Positions 1 through 9,674 of a stretch of 64,000 nucleotides of DNA are shown one piece after another. A model generated the notes under the pieces. The model saw only the letters and a program-made list of their open reading frames with translations, had not been told where the DNA came from and made no database searches. The stretch is from Alterinioella nitratireducens. GTDB taxonomy: Bacteria > Pseudomonadota > Alphaproteobacteria > Rhodobacterales > Rhodobacteraceae. Numbering within the stretch: the stretch's first letter is position 1; each line of letters starts with the position of its first letter. The DNA lies in NCBI RefSeq assembly GCF_013155465.1, contig NZ_JABJVX010000004.1, forward strand, positions 1-64,000, written 5' to 3'. A program made the position numbers and the translations under genes.

Positions 1-300
1 CAAAAGTACGCACTCGATCACAAGTCCAGAAGATCAGAATTTCCTTGCAAACCGAGCGGCATCCACAAAAGAAGGTTGGACGTCAGACCCATCCCCTCCG
101 CCATTATCCTTTGATTTCATTGGATAAATTCGTTACGCGGGCCTTTTCTCGGCAATTACGGCATGTCTCCGGTCTATCGCGCCGCACTCATGTGCATGCA
201 ATGCAGCACCCCACCTGTTACCGATATGATTGATTGTCCGTGCGGATCTGCGCGTTGTGCTGTATCAGTCCATGACCCGATCCGAGTGAGGTTTCCACCG
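1..300. other. Leading stretch without a supported gene
   Basis: No gene could be supported here. The first roughly 130 bases look richer in A+T than the rest of the window. The frame starting at base 2 stays open to a TAA at 125-127, so it could be the last 41 codons of a gene lying mostly outside the window, but the residues were not recognised. The remainder is probably the promoter region of the oxidoreductase gene that starts at 301. Confidence 0.4.
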
Positions 301-1374
301 ATGCCCCGTCCCGATACCATGCAGGCCGTTCTCTTGACCGGCCATGGCGGGCTCGACCGGTTGGAATGGCGTGACGATGTTGCTGTTCCGGTGCCTGAGG
401 AAGGCGAGGTCTTGATCCGTGTCGGCGCATCGGCGGTCAACAATACCGATGTGAACACGCGCACCGGCTGGTATTCCAAGGCCGTGCGCGGCGATACGGG
501 GTCGGCGGCGACGACTGGTTACGATGGCGCCTCGGATGCCGACGGGGCCTGGTCCGGCGCGTTGAGCTTTCCGCGCATCCAGGGTGCCGATTGCTGTGGC
601 GAGATCGTTGCCACGGGCTCCGGTGTGGATACCGGGCGCACCGGTCAGCGTGTGCTGGTGCGGCCGATGTACCATCCGACAGGCGCGGAGGATCCCCATG
701 CCCTCGTGACTTTCGGGTCCGAGCGCAACGGGGCCTTTGCCGAGTTCTCCACGGTCGAGGCCGAACACGCGATCCGGGTCGATAGCGCGCTGAGCGACCT
801 GGAGCTTGCCTCCTTTCCTTGCGCCTTTTCCACCGCGGAGGGCATGATCCAGCGCGCCGCGCTCGGGGCGGAACGGGTTCTGATCACCGGGGCCTCGGGC
901 GGGGTCGGATCGGCGGCGGTGCAATTGTCCAAGCGGCGCGGGGCGCATGTGACGGCGGTGACCAGCGCCTCAAAGCAGGCGGAGCTGATGCGGTTGGGGG
1001 CAGATACGACCCTGACCCGCGAGGATGCGGTGCCGATGGACGGGTTTGACGTGGTGCTGGACCTTGTCGGCGGGCCGCGTTGGCCGGAATTGCTGGAGGC
1101 GCTGGCCATTGGCGGGCGCTACGTGACCTCGGGCGCCATCGCCGGGCCGATCGTGGAGCTTGACCTGCGCACACTCTACCTGCGCGACCTGACCCTCATC
1201 GGCAGCACCCGGCAGAACCCGCGCGTCTTCACCGATCTCGTGCGCTACATCGAGGCGGGCGAGATCCGGCCCGTTGTGGCCGAGAGCTTTCCGTTGCGCG
1301 ATTTGCGCGCGGCGCAGGAGGCGTTTCTTGAGAAATCCCACATGGGCAAGATCGGCATCGACGTGCCGGGTTGA
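301..1374 (+). CDS. MDR-family zinc-type alcohol dehydrogenase / quinone oxidoreductase-like protein
   Basis: This is a 357-residue medium-chain dehydrogenase/reductase. It has an N-terminal GroES-like half and a C-terminal Rossmann half whose dinucleotide-binding loop GASGGVGSAAVQ begins near residue 197. Proteins of this group reduce quinones or enoyl-type substrates with NAD(P)H in the cytosol. The frame is open upstream to 163, but ATG 301 is preferred: the 46 extra residues look unlike family members, and a GAGTGAGG stretch lies just before 301. The gene stands alone and converges on the LysR gene. The substrate cannot be inferred. Confidence 0.85.
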   Translation: MPRPDTMQAVLLTGHGGLDRLEWRDDVAVPVPEEGEVLIRVGASAVNNTDVNTRTGWYSKAVRGDTGSAATTGYDGASDADGAWSGALSFPRIQGADCCGEIVATGSGVDTGRTGQRVLVRPMYHPTGAEDPHALVTFGSERNGAFAEFSTVEAEHAIRVDSALSDLELASFPCAFSTAEGMIQRAALGAERVLITGASGGVGSAAVQLSKRRGAHVTAVTSASKQAELMRLGADTTLTREDAVPMDGFDVVLDLVGGPRWPELLEALAIGGRYVTSGAIAGPIVELDLRTLYLRDLTLIGSTRQNPRVFTDLVRYIEAGEIRPVVAESFPLRDLRAAQEAFLEKSHMGKIGIDVPG

Positions 1375-1401
1375 TCGCGCGCGGGCGTGAATGGGGACAC
1401 G

Positions 1402-2301
1402 CTACCCTGCCTCGCCCGCCTCATCGCGCGCAAGACCAAGCAGCCAGTCCCGAACCTGCGCCGCTGCCCCGGACCCGATATGCCGTGGTGCAAGCAGGTA
1501 GAAATCCAGACCTCCCTCCAGGCTGCATCTGACCGGCTGGACCAGGCGTCCCTCGGCCAGGTCCCGCGCCACCAGGAAACGGCTGGCAAGGGCAATCCCC
1601 TGTCCCGCGAGGGCCGCATCGAGGCTGAGCGTCGTCTGGTTGAAACGCAGACTGCGTGGCGCGTCCACGCTCTGGCCGAACGCCGACTGGAAGAATTTCG
1701 GCCAGAGGTCATGCGTGTCATGCAGCAACGTCATCCGCGAGAAAGCCAAGGCATCGAGCGGCAGATCCTGATTGGCGACAAGTGCGGGGGAACAGACGGC
1801 GATAACGTCTTGCGTGAACAGCAGATCGGCCCGAAGGCTTGCCCCGAAAGGCGGGCGTGCCTGCCGCACAGCAAGGTCGATCCCGTCCGAGTGAAAGCTG
1901 GCAACCCGCTCGGTCGCGGTGAGGCGGAGATCAATGCCGGGATGGGCACGGGTCAGGTCCGCCAGGCGCGGGATGAGCCATTTGGAGGCGAAGGTCGGCG
2001 TGACGCTGATCGTCGCCCGCGCGGGGGCGCGACGCAACGCGTCCGTCGCCTCGGCAAGCTGCGCAAAGGCGCGAGAGACAGCCGCATGGTAGGTGCGCCC
2101 TTCCTCGGTGAAGGACAGACCCCGCGGATGCCGGAGGAACAGGCGCAGCCCGAGATGATCTTCCAGTCCGCGCACCTGTTGGGCAACGGCGCCCTGCGTC
2201 ACGCCCAAATCATCGGCGGCGGCGCGGAAATTCAGGTGCCTGCCCGCGGCAGAGAAGGCGCGGAGGCCGTTCAAAGGCGGCAATGCGGCGTCATCGGGCA
2301 T
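1402..2301 (-). CDS. LysR-family transcriptional regulator (GcvA-like)
   Basis: This is a 299-residue LysR-type regulator. The N-terminal winged helix (roughly residues 10-70) contains the typical run AADDLGVTQGAVAQQVRGLE, followed by a periplasmic-binding-protein-like effector domain. The sequence style (LNGLRAF, LFLRHPRGL, LTEEG-like) places it in the GcvA/AmpR subgroup. ATG 2301 was chosen because the upstream extension to 2718 runs antisense through the neighbouring SDR gene and adds no LysR-like sequence. It is divergent from the SDR at 2419 and probably controls it, using the palindrome at 2315-2328. Confidence 0.88.
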   Translation of the reverse strand: MPDDAALPPLNGLRAFSAAGRHLNFRAAADDLGVTQGAVAQQVRGLEDHLGLRLFLRHPRGLSFTEEGRTYHAAVSRAFAQLAEATDALRRAPARATISVTPTFASKWLIPRLADLTRAHPGIDLRLTATERVASFHSDGIDLAVRQARPPFGASLRADLLFTQDVIAVCSPALVANQDLPLDALAFSRMTLLHDTHDLWPKFFQSAFGQSVDAPRSLRFNQTTLSLDAALAGQGIALASRFLVARDLAEGRLVQPVRCSLEGGLDFYLLAPRHIGSGAAAQVRDWLLGLARDEAGEAG

Positions 2302-2314
2302 GATAGAATTTCTA

Positions 2315-2328
2315 CTGTCACGTGACAG
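2315..2328. promoter_or_regulatory. Perfect 14-bp palindrome in the LysR/SDR divergent promoter
   Basis: CTGTCACGTGACAG is fully self-complementary and lies 14 bases upstream of the LysR start codon, between the two divergent genes. Position and symmetry fit an operator for the LysR protein, although its arms are not the classical T-N11-A core. Binding is inferred. Confidence 0.45.
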
Positions 2329-2418
2329 AGCTTCTGGTTGGTGATTCAAGCATAGGCGCCCTATTTCAAGAAGAGAAGGTAAAATTGATATGCGACATGC
2401 GGCAAGGAGGAACGGAGC

Positions 2419-3123
2419 ATGACGATAGAAAAAACAGCACTGATCACGGCGGGCGGCAGCGGCATCGGGGCCGGCGCGGCGAAACGGCTTGCGGCTGATG
2501 GATACAAGGTTGGCGTCCTTTCCTCCTCCGGCAAGGGCGAGGCCCTCGGTGAGGCGCTTGGCGGTTTCGGCGTCACCGGGTCGAACCGGTCGGTCGCCGA
2601 CCTTGCCCGCCTGGTGGATGGCGCGATGGATCGGTGGGGGAGGGTCGATGTCCTCGTGAATTCCGCCGGACATGGGCCAAAAGGCGACATCCTCGAAATG
2701 ACCGATGAGGATTGGCATGACGGGCTGGACGTCTACCTGATGAACGTGATCCGTCCGACCCGTCTTGTCACGCCGATCATGGCGGCGCAGGGCGGTGGTG
2801 CGATCATCAACATCTCGACATTCGCGGCCTTCGAGCCCGACCCGTTATTTCCGATCTCGGGGATCTTCCGGGCGGGGCTGGCGGGGTTCGCCAAGCTCTT
2901 CGCCGACCGCCATGCGGCGGAGAATATCCGCATGAACAACATCCTGCCGGGCTTCATCGACAGCCTGCCCGAGACCGAAGACCGACGCGCCCGCATCCCG
3001 ATGGGGCGTTACGGCCGGGAGGAGGAGGTTGCCTCGCTGATCGCGTGGCTTGCGTCCGGAGATGGCGGCTATGTCACCGGCCAGAACTGGCGCATTGATG
3101 GGGGTCTGACGCGTGGTGTCTGA
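2419..3123 (+). CDS. SDR-family oxidoreductase with altered active site
   Basis: This is a 234-residue Rossmann-fold SDR. It shows the nucleotide motif TAGGSGIGAG (about residues 10-19), the NSAG structural motif (81-84) and a conserved Ser133. The usual YxxxK pair is not present: the region that should hold it reads DPLFPISGIFRAG, with Phe144 where Tyr is expected. The C-terminal MGRYGREEEVA and TGQNWRIDGG segments are normal for the family. An AAGGAGG ribosome-binding site lies about nine bases before the ATG. I recall a conserved bacterial subgroup with the same altered segment, so it may act on an unusual substrate. The LysR gene is divergent. Confidence 0.85.
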   Translation: MTIEKTALITAGGSGIGAGAAKRLAADGYKVGVLSSSGKGEALGEALGGFGVTGSNRSVADLARLVDGAMDRWGRVDVLVNSAGHGPKGDILEMTDEDWHDGLDVYLMNVIRPTRLVTPIMAAQGGGAIINISTFAAFEPDPLFPISGIFRAGLAGFAKLFADRHAAENIRMNNILPGFIDSLPETEDRRARIPMGRYGREEEVASLIAWLASGDGGYVTGQNWRIDGGLTRGV

Positions 3124-3131
3124 AGCGACAC

Positions 3132-4625
3132 CTATCCCCTGCCGATATAGGCTGCCAATGCCGCCTCGGTCCCGTCCTGCCAGATCAGCGTAAGCCAGCG
3201 TACGAAGGCGGCGGAGAAGGCCGGATCGGCGGCGGTATCCGCGTATATGCCGGATTGCTCCAGCCAGGCGAGCGGTCGGGTCTTGGCCGCGTTGGCGGCC
3301 TGGTGCAAGTCCGCCCAAAACGGGTCGTTCGGCTCGATCACCGTGCCGTCCTCGCGCTGACCGGCGCACATGCGCGCCCATAGCGCCTCGACCAGGGCCA
3401 GTCCCTCGACGGGCCCGCCCGCCGCCGGCGCATCGTGCAGGATCGGCAGGACAAAGCCGGGATGGCGCGAGGAGCCGTCAAAGGCCACCCGGCGCGTCGT
3501 GTCGCGGATCGCGGGATTGGCAAAGCGGCTTTCGATCAGGTCAAGATACTGGTCCGGCGTCATGTCCGGCACCGGGTCGATATGGGGCAGGATCTCTTCG
3601 GTCTGCACCTTGCGGAAGAAGGCGCGGATGACGGGATGCGCCATGCAATCGGCGATGGTGCCCTGGGACAGAAGCTCGCCCGCATTGGCCAGAACCTGGT
3701 GGCCCGCATTGAGAATGCGGATCTTCATCATCTCGTAGGAATGCACATCTGCGGTGAAGGTCGCGCCGACCCTGTCCCAGTCGGGGCGGCCCGCGCAGAA
3801 CGCATCCTCAAGCACCCATTGGCGGTAGTTTTCATGCGTGACCGGCACTTCGTCCGCGATGCCGAGGTCGCGCGCCAGCGCGCGTTCGGCGGGGCCGGTG
3901 GCGGGCACGATGCAATCCACCATCGAGTTCGGGAAGGCGCCCTCGCTGTCGATCCAACCGGCAAGGTCGGGATCGCTCAACCGGGCCAGCCCGACGACGG
4001 CCTGACGCAGGATGTCCCCGTTGCCGCGCAGGTTGTCGCAGCTCATGCCGGTGAAGGGGCCGTGCCCCGCCGCGCGGCGCTGGTGCAATGCGGCGACCAT
4101 CGCGCCGAAGGCGGTGCGCGGCCGGTCGGGGTTCTGCGCGTCATGCCGGATATCGGCATGGCCCGTGTCCAGCCCGCCGGTGGCCGGGTCGATATGGTAG
4201 CCGCCCTCGGTCACGGTCAGCGCCACGATACGGATCGCGGGGTCGGCCATGGCGCGGATCAGGCTGGCATTGCCCTCCTCGATGGGCAGGTAGTCGATCA
4301 TCGCGCCGGTCACTTCCGCCGAACGGCTGTCGGGCGACAATTCGATCAGCGTGGTCAGGCAATCCTGCGCCAGCAGCTTCTCGCGCATGGCCGCGTCATA
4401 GGACCGGACACCGGCCCCCAGGATCGCCCAATCCCGCGCCGCGCCCAACTGCATCAGCCGGTGCAGATACCAGGCCTGGTGCGCGCGGTGGAAATTGCCC
4501 AGGCCGATATGAACCATGCCGGGGGTCAGCGCCGCGCGGTCATAGACCGGTCTGGCGATATCGGCGGGCAAGCGGTCCAGCGTCGCGTCGGACAGCGGAA
4601 GGGGGTCTGAAACTGAAACTGTCAT
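3132..4625 (-). CDS. mtlK: Mannitol 2-dehydrogenase (polyol dehydrogenase)
   Basis: This is a 497-residue long-chain polyol dehydrogenase that oxidises D-mannitol (or D-arabinitol) to the ketose with NAD. The N-terminal nucleotide-binding segment HIGLGNFHRAH is at residues 39-49. The catalytic helix MMKIRILNAGH carries the expected Lys301, Asn306 and His309. The start is set at ATG 4625, which overlaps the smoS stop codon as TAATG with GGATGAG upstream; an alternative ATG lies at 4637. It is the last gene of the smoEFGK-smoS operon, so its product follows polyol import and feeds fructose or xylulose to central metabolism. Confidence 0.93.
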   Translation of the reverse strand: MTVSVSDPLPLSDATLDRLPADIARPVYDRAALTPGMVHIGLGNFHRAHQAWYLHRLMQLGAARDWAILGAGVRSYDAAMREKLLAQDCLTTLIELSPDSRSAEVTGAMIDYLPIEEGNASLIRAMADPAIRIVALTVTEGGYHIDPATGGLDTGHADIRHDAQNPDRPRTAFGAMVAALHQRRAAGHGPFTGMSCDNLRGNGDILRQAVVGLARLSDPDLAGWIDSEGAFPNSMVDCIVPATGPAERALARDLGIADEVPVTHENYRQWVLEDAFCAGRPDWDRVGATFTADVHSYEMMKIRILNAGHQVLANAGELLSQGTIADCMAHPVIRAFFRKVQTEEILPHIDPVPDMTPDQYLDLIESRFANPAIRDTTRRVAFDGSSRHPGFVLPILHDAPAAGGPVEGLALVEALWARMCAGQREDGTVIEPNDPFWADLHQAANAAKTRPLAWLEQSGIYADTAADPAFSAAFVRWLTLIWQDGTEAALAAYIGRG

Positions 4626-5397
4626 TAGCTCATCCAATTGCCGCCATCGACGTTGTAGGTTTGCGCGACGATGTATTCGGCCTCGTCCGAGGCGAGGAAC
4701 ACCGCCATCCCGGTCAGATCCTGCGCGGTGCCCATGCGACCGAAGGGAACAGCCGCGCCGACCTCGCGTTTCTTCTGCCCCGGTGCCTTGCCTTCATGCT
4801 TGGCAAAGAAGGCATCGACGCCGTCCCAATGCTCGCCATCGACGACACCCGGCGAAATGGCGTTCACGTTGATCCCGTGCCGGATCAGGTCCAGCCCCGC
4901 GGATTGCGTGAGGCTGATGATCGCGGCCTTCGAGGCGCAATAGACCGCAACCAGCGGCTCGCCCCGGCGGCCCGCCTGGCTGGCCATGTTGATGATCCGG
5001 CCTCCGCCCCCGCGCGCGATCATGTGCCGGGCGACGGCCTGCAAGGTGAAAAGCGTTCCCGCCACGTTGATCTTGAACACGGCGTCGAAATCGGCGCGCG
5101 CGATCTCGACAATCGGCGCGGCGGTGAAGATCGCGGCGTTGTTGATCAGGATGTCGATCTGCCCGAACCGGTCCACCGTCTCGGCCACAGCGGCCTCGAT
5201 GCTTGCCTGCTGGGTCACGTCCATCTCGACCGCGATGGCCGCATCGCCGATGTCCCGTGCGGCCTTGCTGGCGCGCTCGAGGTCGATATCGGCGAGGGCG
5301 ACCTTGGCCCCCTCCGCCGCATAGGCCTGGGCGAAAGCCAGCCCGATCCCGCGCGCGGCGCCGGTGATCAGGGCTGATTTTCCTCGCAGGCGGCCCA

Positions 5398-5398
<1 letters not shown>
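4625..5398 (-). CDS. smoS: Sorbitol dehydrogenase (L-iditol 2-dehydrogenase), SDR family
   Basis: This is a 257-residue SDR that oxidises D-glucitol to D-fructose with NAD. The TGAARGIG motif is at residues 12-19, NNAA at 86-89, and the catalytic set is Ser140, Tyr153 and Lys157. This matches what I recall of the Rhodobacter sphaeroides sorbitol dehydrogenase in length and numbering. Its ATG overlaps the smoK stop (TGATG), and its stop overlaps the mtlK start, so translation is probably coupled along the operon. Confidence 0.93.
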
Positions 5399-6405
<1,007 letters not shown>

Positions 6406-6417
6406 GGGGCCCTCCGT

Positions 6418-7248
6418 TCATTTCACCGCGCCGAATGTCAGGCCACGGACAAGTTGTTTCTGGCTGAACCAGCCAAGGATGAGGATCGGTGCGATGGCCA
6501 TTGTCGAGGCGGCACTGAGTTTTGCGAAGAACAGGCCCTCGGGGCTGGAATAGCTGGCGATGAACGCGGTCAGGGGCGCGGCATCCACGGCGGTCAGGTT
6601 GAGGGTCCAGAACGCCTCGTTCCAGGCGAGGATGAAATTCAGCAGCAGGGTCGAGGCGATGCCCGGAATGGCCATCGGCGTCAGCACATAGAGCAGCTCG
6701 TCCTTCAGGGATGCGCCGTCCATCCGCGCGGCTTCCAGGATCTCGCCGGGAATTTCGCGGAAATAGGTGTAGAGCATCCAGACGATGATCGGCAGGTTGA
6801 TCAGCATCAGGATCACGACCAGGGCATAGCGATTGTCCAGCACCCCAAGCTGGATGCAGAGCAGGTAGATCGGGTAGAGCACGCCGACCGCGGGCAGCAT
6901 CTTGGTCGAGAGCATCCACAGCAGGATGTCCTTGGTGCGGCGCGACGGAACGAAGGCCATTGACCAGGCGGCGGGGATCGCGACGAGGAGGCCCAGGATG
7001 GTCGAGCCGCCCGCGATGAAGATCGAGTTCCACAGGAACCGCATGTAGTTCGACCGCTCCTGCACCACCTCGTAGTTTTCCAGTGTCCAGTCGAAGAACA
7101 GGAAGACGGGGGGGTTGGCGATGGCATCCGCCTCGGTCTTGAACGATGTCAGGATCGTCCAGAGGATCGGGAAGAAGATCAGGAACCCGACAAGCCACGC
7201 GAGTGTGGTGTTCAGGGCCTTGCGTCGGGATGTGACAGCGCGTGCCAT
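6418..7248 (-). CDS. smoG: Polyol ABC transporter permease (MalG-type)
   Basis: This is a 276-residue inner-membrane permease with about six hydrophobic segments. The cytoplasmic EAA loop (EAARMDGASLKDELLYVLTP, near residue 178) contacts the ATPase. It is placed 14 bases after smoF and 12 bases before smoK. The C-terminus ends in a MalG-like segment (SQKQLVRGLTFGAVK). Together with SmoF it forms the membrane channel for sorbitol or mannitol import. Confidence 0.92.
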   Translation of the reverse strand: MARAVTSRRKALNTTLAWLVGFLIFFPILWTILTSFKTEADAIANPPVFLFFDWTLENYEVVQERSNYMRFLWNSIFIAGGSTILGLLVAIPAAWSMAFVPSRRTKDILLWMLSTKMLPAVGVLYPIYLLCIQLGVLDNRYALVVILMLINLPIIVWMLYTYFREIPGEILEAARMDGASLKDELLYVLTPMAIPGIASTLLLNFILAWNEAFWTLNLTAVDAAPLTAFIASYSSPEGLFFAKLSAASTMAIAPILILGWFSQKQLVRGLTFGAVK

Positions 7249-7262
7249 GGTTCAGCTCCTCC

Positions 7263-8129
7263 TCAACGATCCAGGTTCTTGCCGACGATGCGCATCAGGA
7301 AGAGCGCAATGATGTTGGCAAGGATGATGGCGTAGACGCCGCCCGCGCTGCCCAGTCCGACATTCTGGCTTTCCAGCACGCGCTGGTAGATCAGGTAGGT
7401 CAGGGTCCGGGTTCCGAAGGCGCCGCCGGTGGTCACGAAGATTTCGGCGAAGACGGCCAGAAGAAAGATCGTCTGGATCAGGATCACGATGGTGATGGCG
7501 CGGCTCAGATGCGGCAGGGTCAGGTAGAAAAAGCGCGACAGCGGCCCGGCGCCATCCATCTCGGCGGCTTCCATCTGTTCTCCGTCCAGCGACTGGATCG
7601 CGGTCAGCAGGATCAGGGTCGCGAAGGGCAGCCATTGCCAGGACACGATCACGACAAGCGCGAAGATCGGCATCTCGCTGAGCCAGACCACCGGGTCGGC
7701 CCCGAAGAATCGCCATAGATGGGCGAAGAGACCGTTCACGGGATCCATGAACATGTTCTTCCAGACCAGCGCGGAGACCGTCGGCATGACGAAGAAGGGC
7801 GCGATGACCAGGATGCGGACAACGCCCTGTCCCCACATCGGCTGATCCAGGAGGATCGCCAGAAGGATGCCGAAGACGATCGAGATCAGCAGCGCACCGC
7901 CGACGATCATCAGCGTGGTGACGATGGACGGCCAGAAGGCGCTGGACGAGACGAAACGGACGAAATTCTCAAGCCCGACGAAGCCCTGGTCGCCGCCACG
8001 CAGGGGCAGGTAGCTTCTGAGCGAGAACCACACGGTCATGGAGAGCGGCACGAGCATCCAGACGAGGAGCAGGAAGACGGCGGGGGCCATCATGACTCGG
8101 GCGGCTGATCGGGAATGCTGTGTCGCCAT
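7263..8129 (-). CDS. smoF: Polyol ABC transporter permease (MalF-type)
   Basis: This is a 288-residue permease with about six membrane segments, starting with a hydrophobic helix (MMAPAVFLLLVWMLVPLSMT). The EAA loop is EAAEMDGAGPLSRFFYLTLP. It pairs with SmoG. The gap of 125 bases to smoE holds a strong hairpin, which would allow more binding protein than permease to be made from one transcript. Confidence 0.92.
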   Translation of the reverse strand: MATQHSRSAARVMMAPAVFLLLVWMLVPLSMTVWFSLRSYLPLRGGDQGFVGLENFVRFVSSSAFWPSIVTTLMIVGGALLISIVFGILLAILLDQPMWGQGVVRILVIAPFFVMPTVSALVWKNMFMDPVNGLFAHLWRFFGADPVVWLSEMPIFALVVIVSWQWLPFATLILLTAIQSLDGEQMEAAEMDGAGPLSRFFYLTLPHLSRAITIVILIQTIFLLAVFAEIFVTTGGAFGTRTLTYLIYQRVLESQNVGLGSAGGVYAIILANIIALFLMRIVGKNLDR

Positions 8130-8204
8130 GGGACAAATCCTCTGCGGTCAGGCGCTAGGCCCGTTGGAAACCGTGTTCAGGGGGAAAGATGCGGGGCTTT
8201 GGGG

Positions 8205-8235
8205 CCGGAAGGCAACGGCGCGCGCTGCCTTCCGG
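8205..8235 (-). terminator. Intercistronic hairpin between smoE and smoF
   Basis: A perfect 10-bp stem (CCGGAAGGCA paired with TGCCTTCCGG) encloses an 11-base loop directly after the smoE stop codon. No U-run follows in the direction of transcription. Hairpins at this place in binding-protein-dependent transport operons commonly stabilise the upstream message or attenuate the permease genes; that role is inferred here. Confidence 0.6.
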
Positions 8236-8254
8236 AACGTTTGCGAGGGGCGGC

Positions 8255-9577
8255 TTAACGGTAGCCGGCCGCTTCCATCGCTTCGTTGGTGATGGCCTGG
8301 GCGTTCTCCAGGGCCTCTTCGACCGAGATCTGACCGGCATAGGCGGCCGCGAATTCCTGGCTCACCTCGGTCGCGATACCCGCGAATTCCGGGATCGCCA
8401 CGAACTGGATGCCGACGTAAGGAACGGGGTCCACGGTCGGGTTGGTCGGATCGGCCGCAAGGATCGAGTCCAGCGTCATCTGTGCAAAGGGCACATCCTG
8501 GTAGTTCGGGTTCTCATAGAGCGAGGTGCGCGCACCCGGAGGCACATTGGCCCAACCTTCGTTCTCGGCCACCAGCTCGATATAGTCGGTCGAGGTTGCC
8601 CATTCGATGAACTGCATCGCGGCGTCTTCCTGCTGCGTGCCGGCGGGGATCGCCAGCGCCCAGGCCCAGAGCCAGTTCGCCCGGCGATCGACGCCTTCGG
8701 AATTGGGGGCCAGTGCAAACCCGACGCTGTCGGCGACGGTGGAATCTTCCGGGTTGGTTACGAAGGACGCCGCGACGGTGGCGTCGATCCACATGCCGCA
8801 GAGGCCCTGGTTGAAGAGGTTGAGATTCTCGGTGAAACCGTTGTTCTCATACCCGTCCGGCCCGTAGTCGTTCATCAGGCTGACGTAGAAGTTGAGCGCC
8901 TCGGCCCATTCCGGCTGGTCGAACTGGGCGTTCCAGTCCTCGTCGAACCAGCGTGCGCCGAACGAGTTGCCGGTGACGGTGATGAAGGCACCGCCTTCGC
9001 CCCAACCGGGCTTGCCGCGCAGGCAGACGCCGTTGACGCCGTTTTCAGGATCATCCATGGCCGCGGCGGCCTCGCGGATGAACTGCCAGGTCGGTGCCTC
9101 GGGCATTTCCAGACCGGCCGCATCCATCAGGTCGGTGCGGTACATGATCATCGAGCTTTCGCCGTAGAACGGGGCGGCGTAGAGCGTGCCGTCATGGCTG
9201 AGGCCCGCGCGCATCGCGGGAAGCAGGTCGTCGACATTGTATTCTTCCGACAGGCCGTCCAGCGGAACGAGCCAGCCATTTGCGCCCCAGATCGGGGTCT
9301 CGTACATGCCGATGGTCATGATGTCGAACTGGCCACCATTGGTGGTGATGTCGGTCGTCACGCGCTGACGAAGGACGTTTTCCTCCAGCGTGACCCATTC
9401 GACATTGATGCCGGTCTCTTCGGTGAACTGGTCGGTGTAGCCCTGCATCCGGATCATGTCGCCGTTGTTCACGGTGGCGATGGTGATGGTGGGCGCGTGG
9501 CTTTCAGCGAATGCCGCAGTTGCCGATACGCAGAGCGCAAGAGCAGTGGATGTGCGTAGTGCTGCCTTGAAGAACAT
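8255..9577 (-). CDS. smoE: Periplasmic polyol-binding protein of ABC transporter
   Basis: This is a 440-residue extracellular solute-binding protein family 1 member. A Sec signal peptide of about 24 residues ends in the cleavage-like site AFA-ES. The mature protein begins PTITIATVNNGD, a typical start for sugar-binding lobes. It captures sorbitol or mannitol in the periplasm for SmoFGK. A strong GGGAGGAATAGG ribosome-binding region precedes the ATG. The gene is first in the operon, and the operator-like palindrome at 9647-9662 lies 70 bases upstream. Confidence 0.92.
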   Translation of the reverse strand: MFFKAALRTSTALALCVSATAAFAESHAPTITIATVNNGDMIRMQGYTDQFTEETGINVEWVTLEENVLRQRVTTDITTNGGQFDIMTIGMYETPIWGANGWLVPLDGLSEEYNVDDLLPAMRAGLSHDGTLYAAPFYGESSMIMYRTDLMDAAGLEMPEAPTWQFIREAAAAMDDPENGVNGVCLRGKPGWGEGGAFITVTGNSFGARWFDEDWNAQFDQPEWAEALNFYVSLMNDYGPDGYENNGFTENLNLFNQGLCGMWIDATVAASFVTNPEDSTVADSVGFALAPNSEGVDRRANWLWAWALAIPAGTQQEDAAMQFIEWATSTDYIELVAENEGWANVPPGARTSLYENPNYQDVPFAQMTLDSILAADPTNPTVDPVPYVGIQFVAIPEFAGIATEVSQEFAAAYAGQISVEEALENAQAITNEAMEAAGYR

Positions 9578-9646
9578 CCTATTCCTCCCTGTTTGGATGT
9601 GATCGCAGGCAAGATGTCCAGAATGTTACTCCGAGTCAACAAAATA

Positions 9647-9662
9647 TTTTACGCGCGTAAAA
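9647..9662. promoter_or_regulatory. Operator upstream of smoE, probable LacI-type regulator site
   Basis: TTTTACGCGCGTAAAA is a perfect 16-bp palindrome with a central CG, the usual form of LacI/GalR-family operators. It lies between the regulator stop codon and smoE. Its core TTACGCGCGTAA recurs with one change in front of the regulator and xylB (10785-10796), which supports one shared regulator. Confidence 0.75.
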
Positions 9663-9674
9663 TTTACTGATGAA

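Noticed and set aside
45-233. Small open frame of 62 codons at the left edge
   Set aside because: No ribosome-binding site, no similarity, and it overlaps the upstream extension of the next gene.
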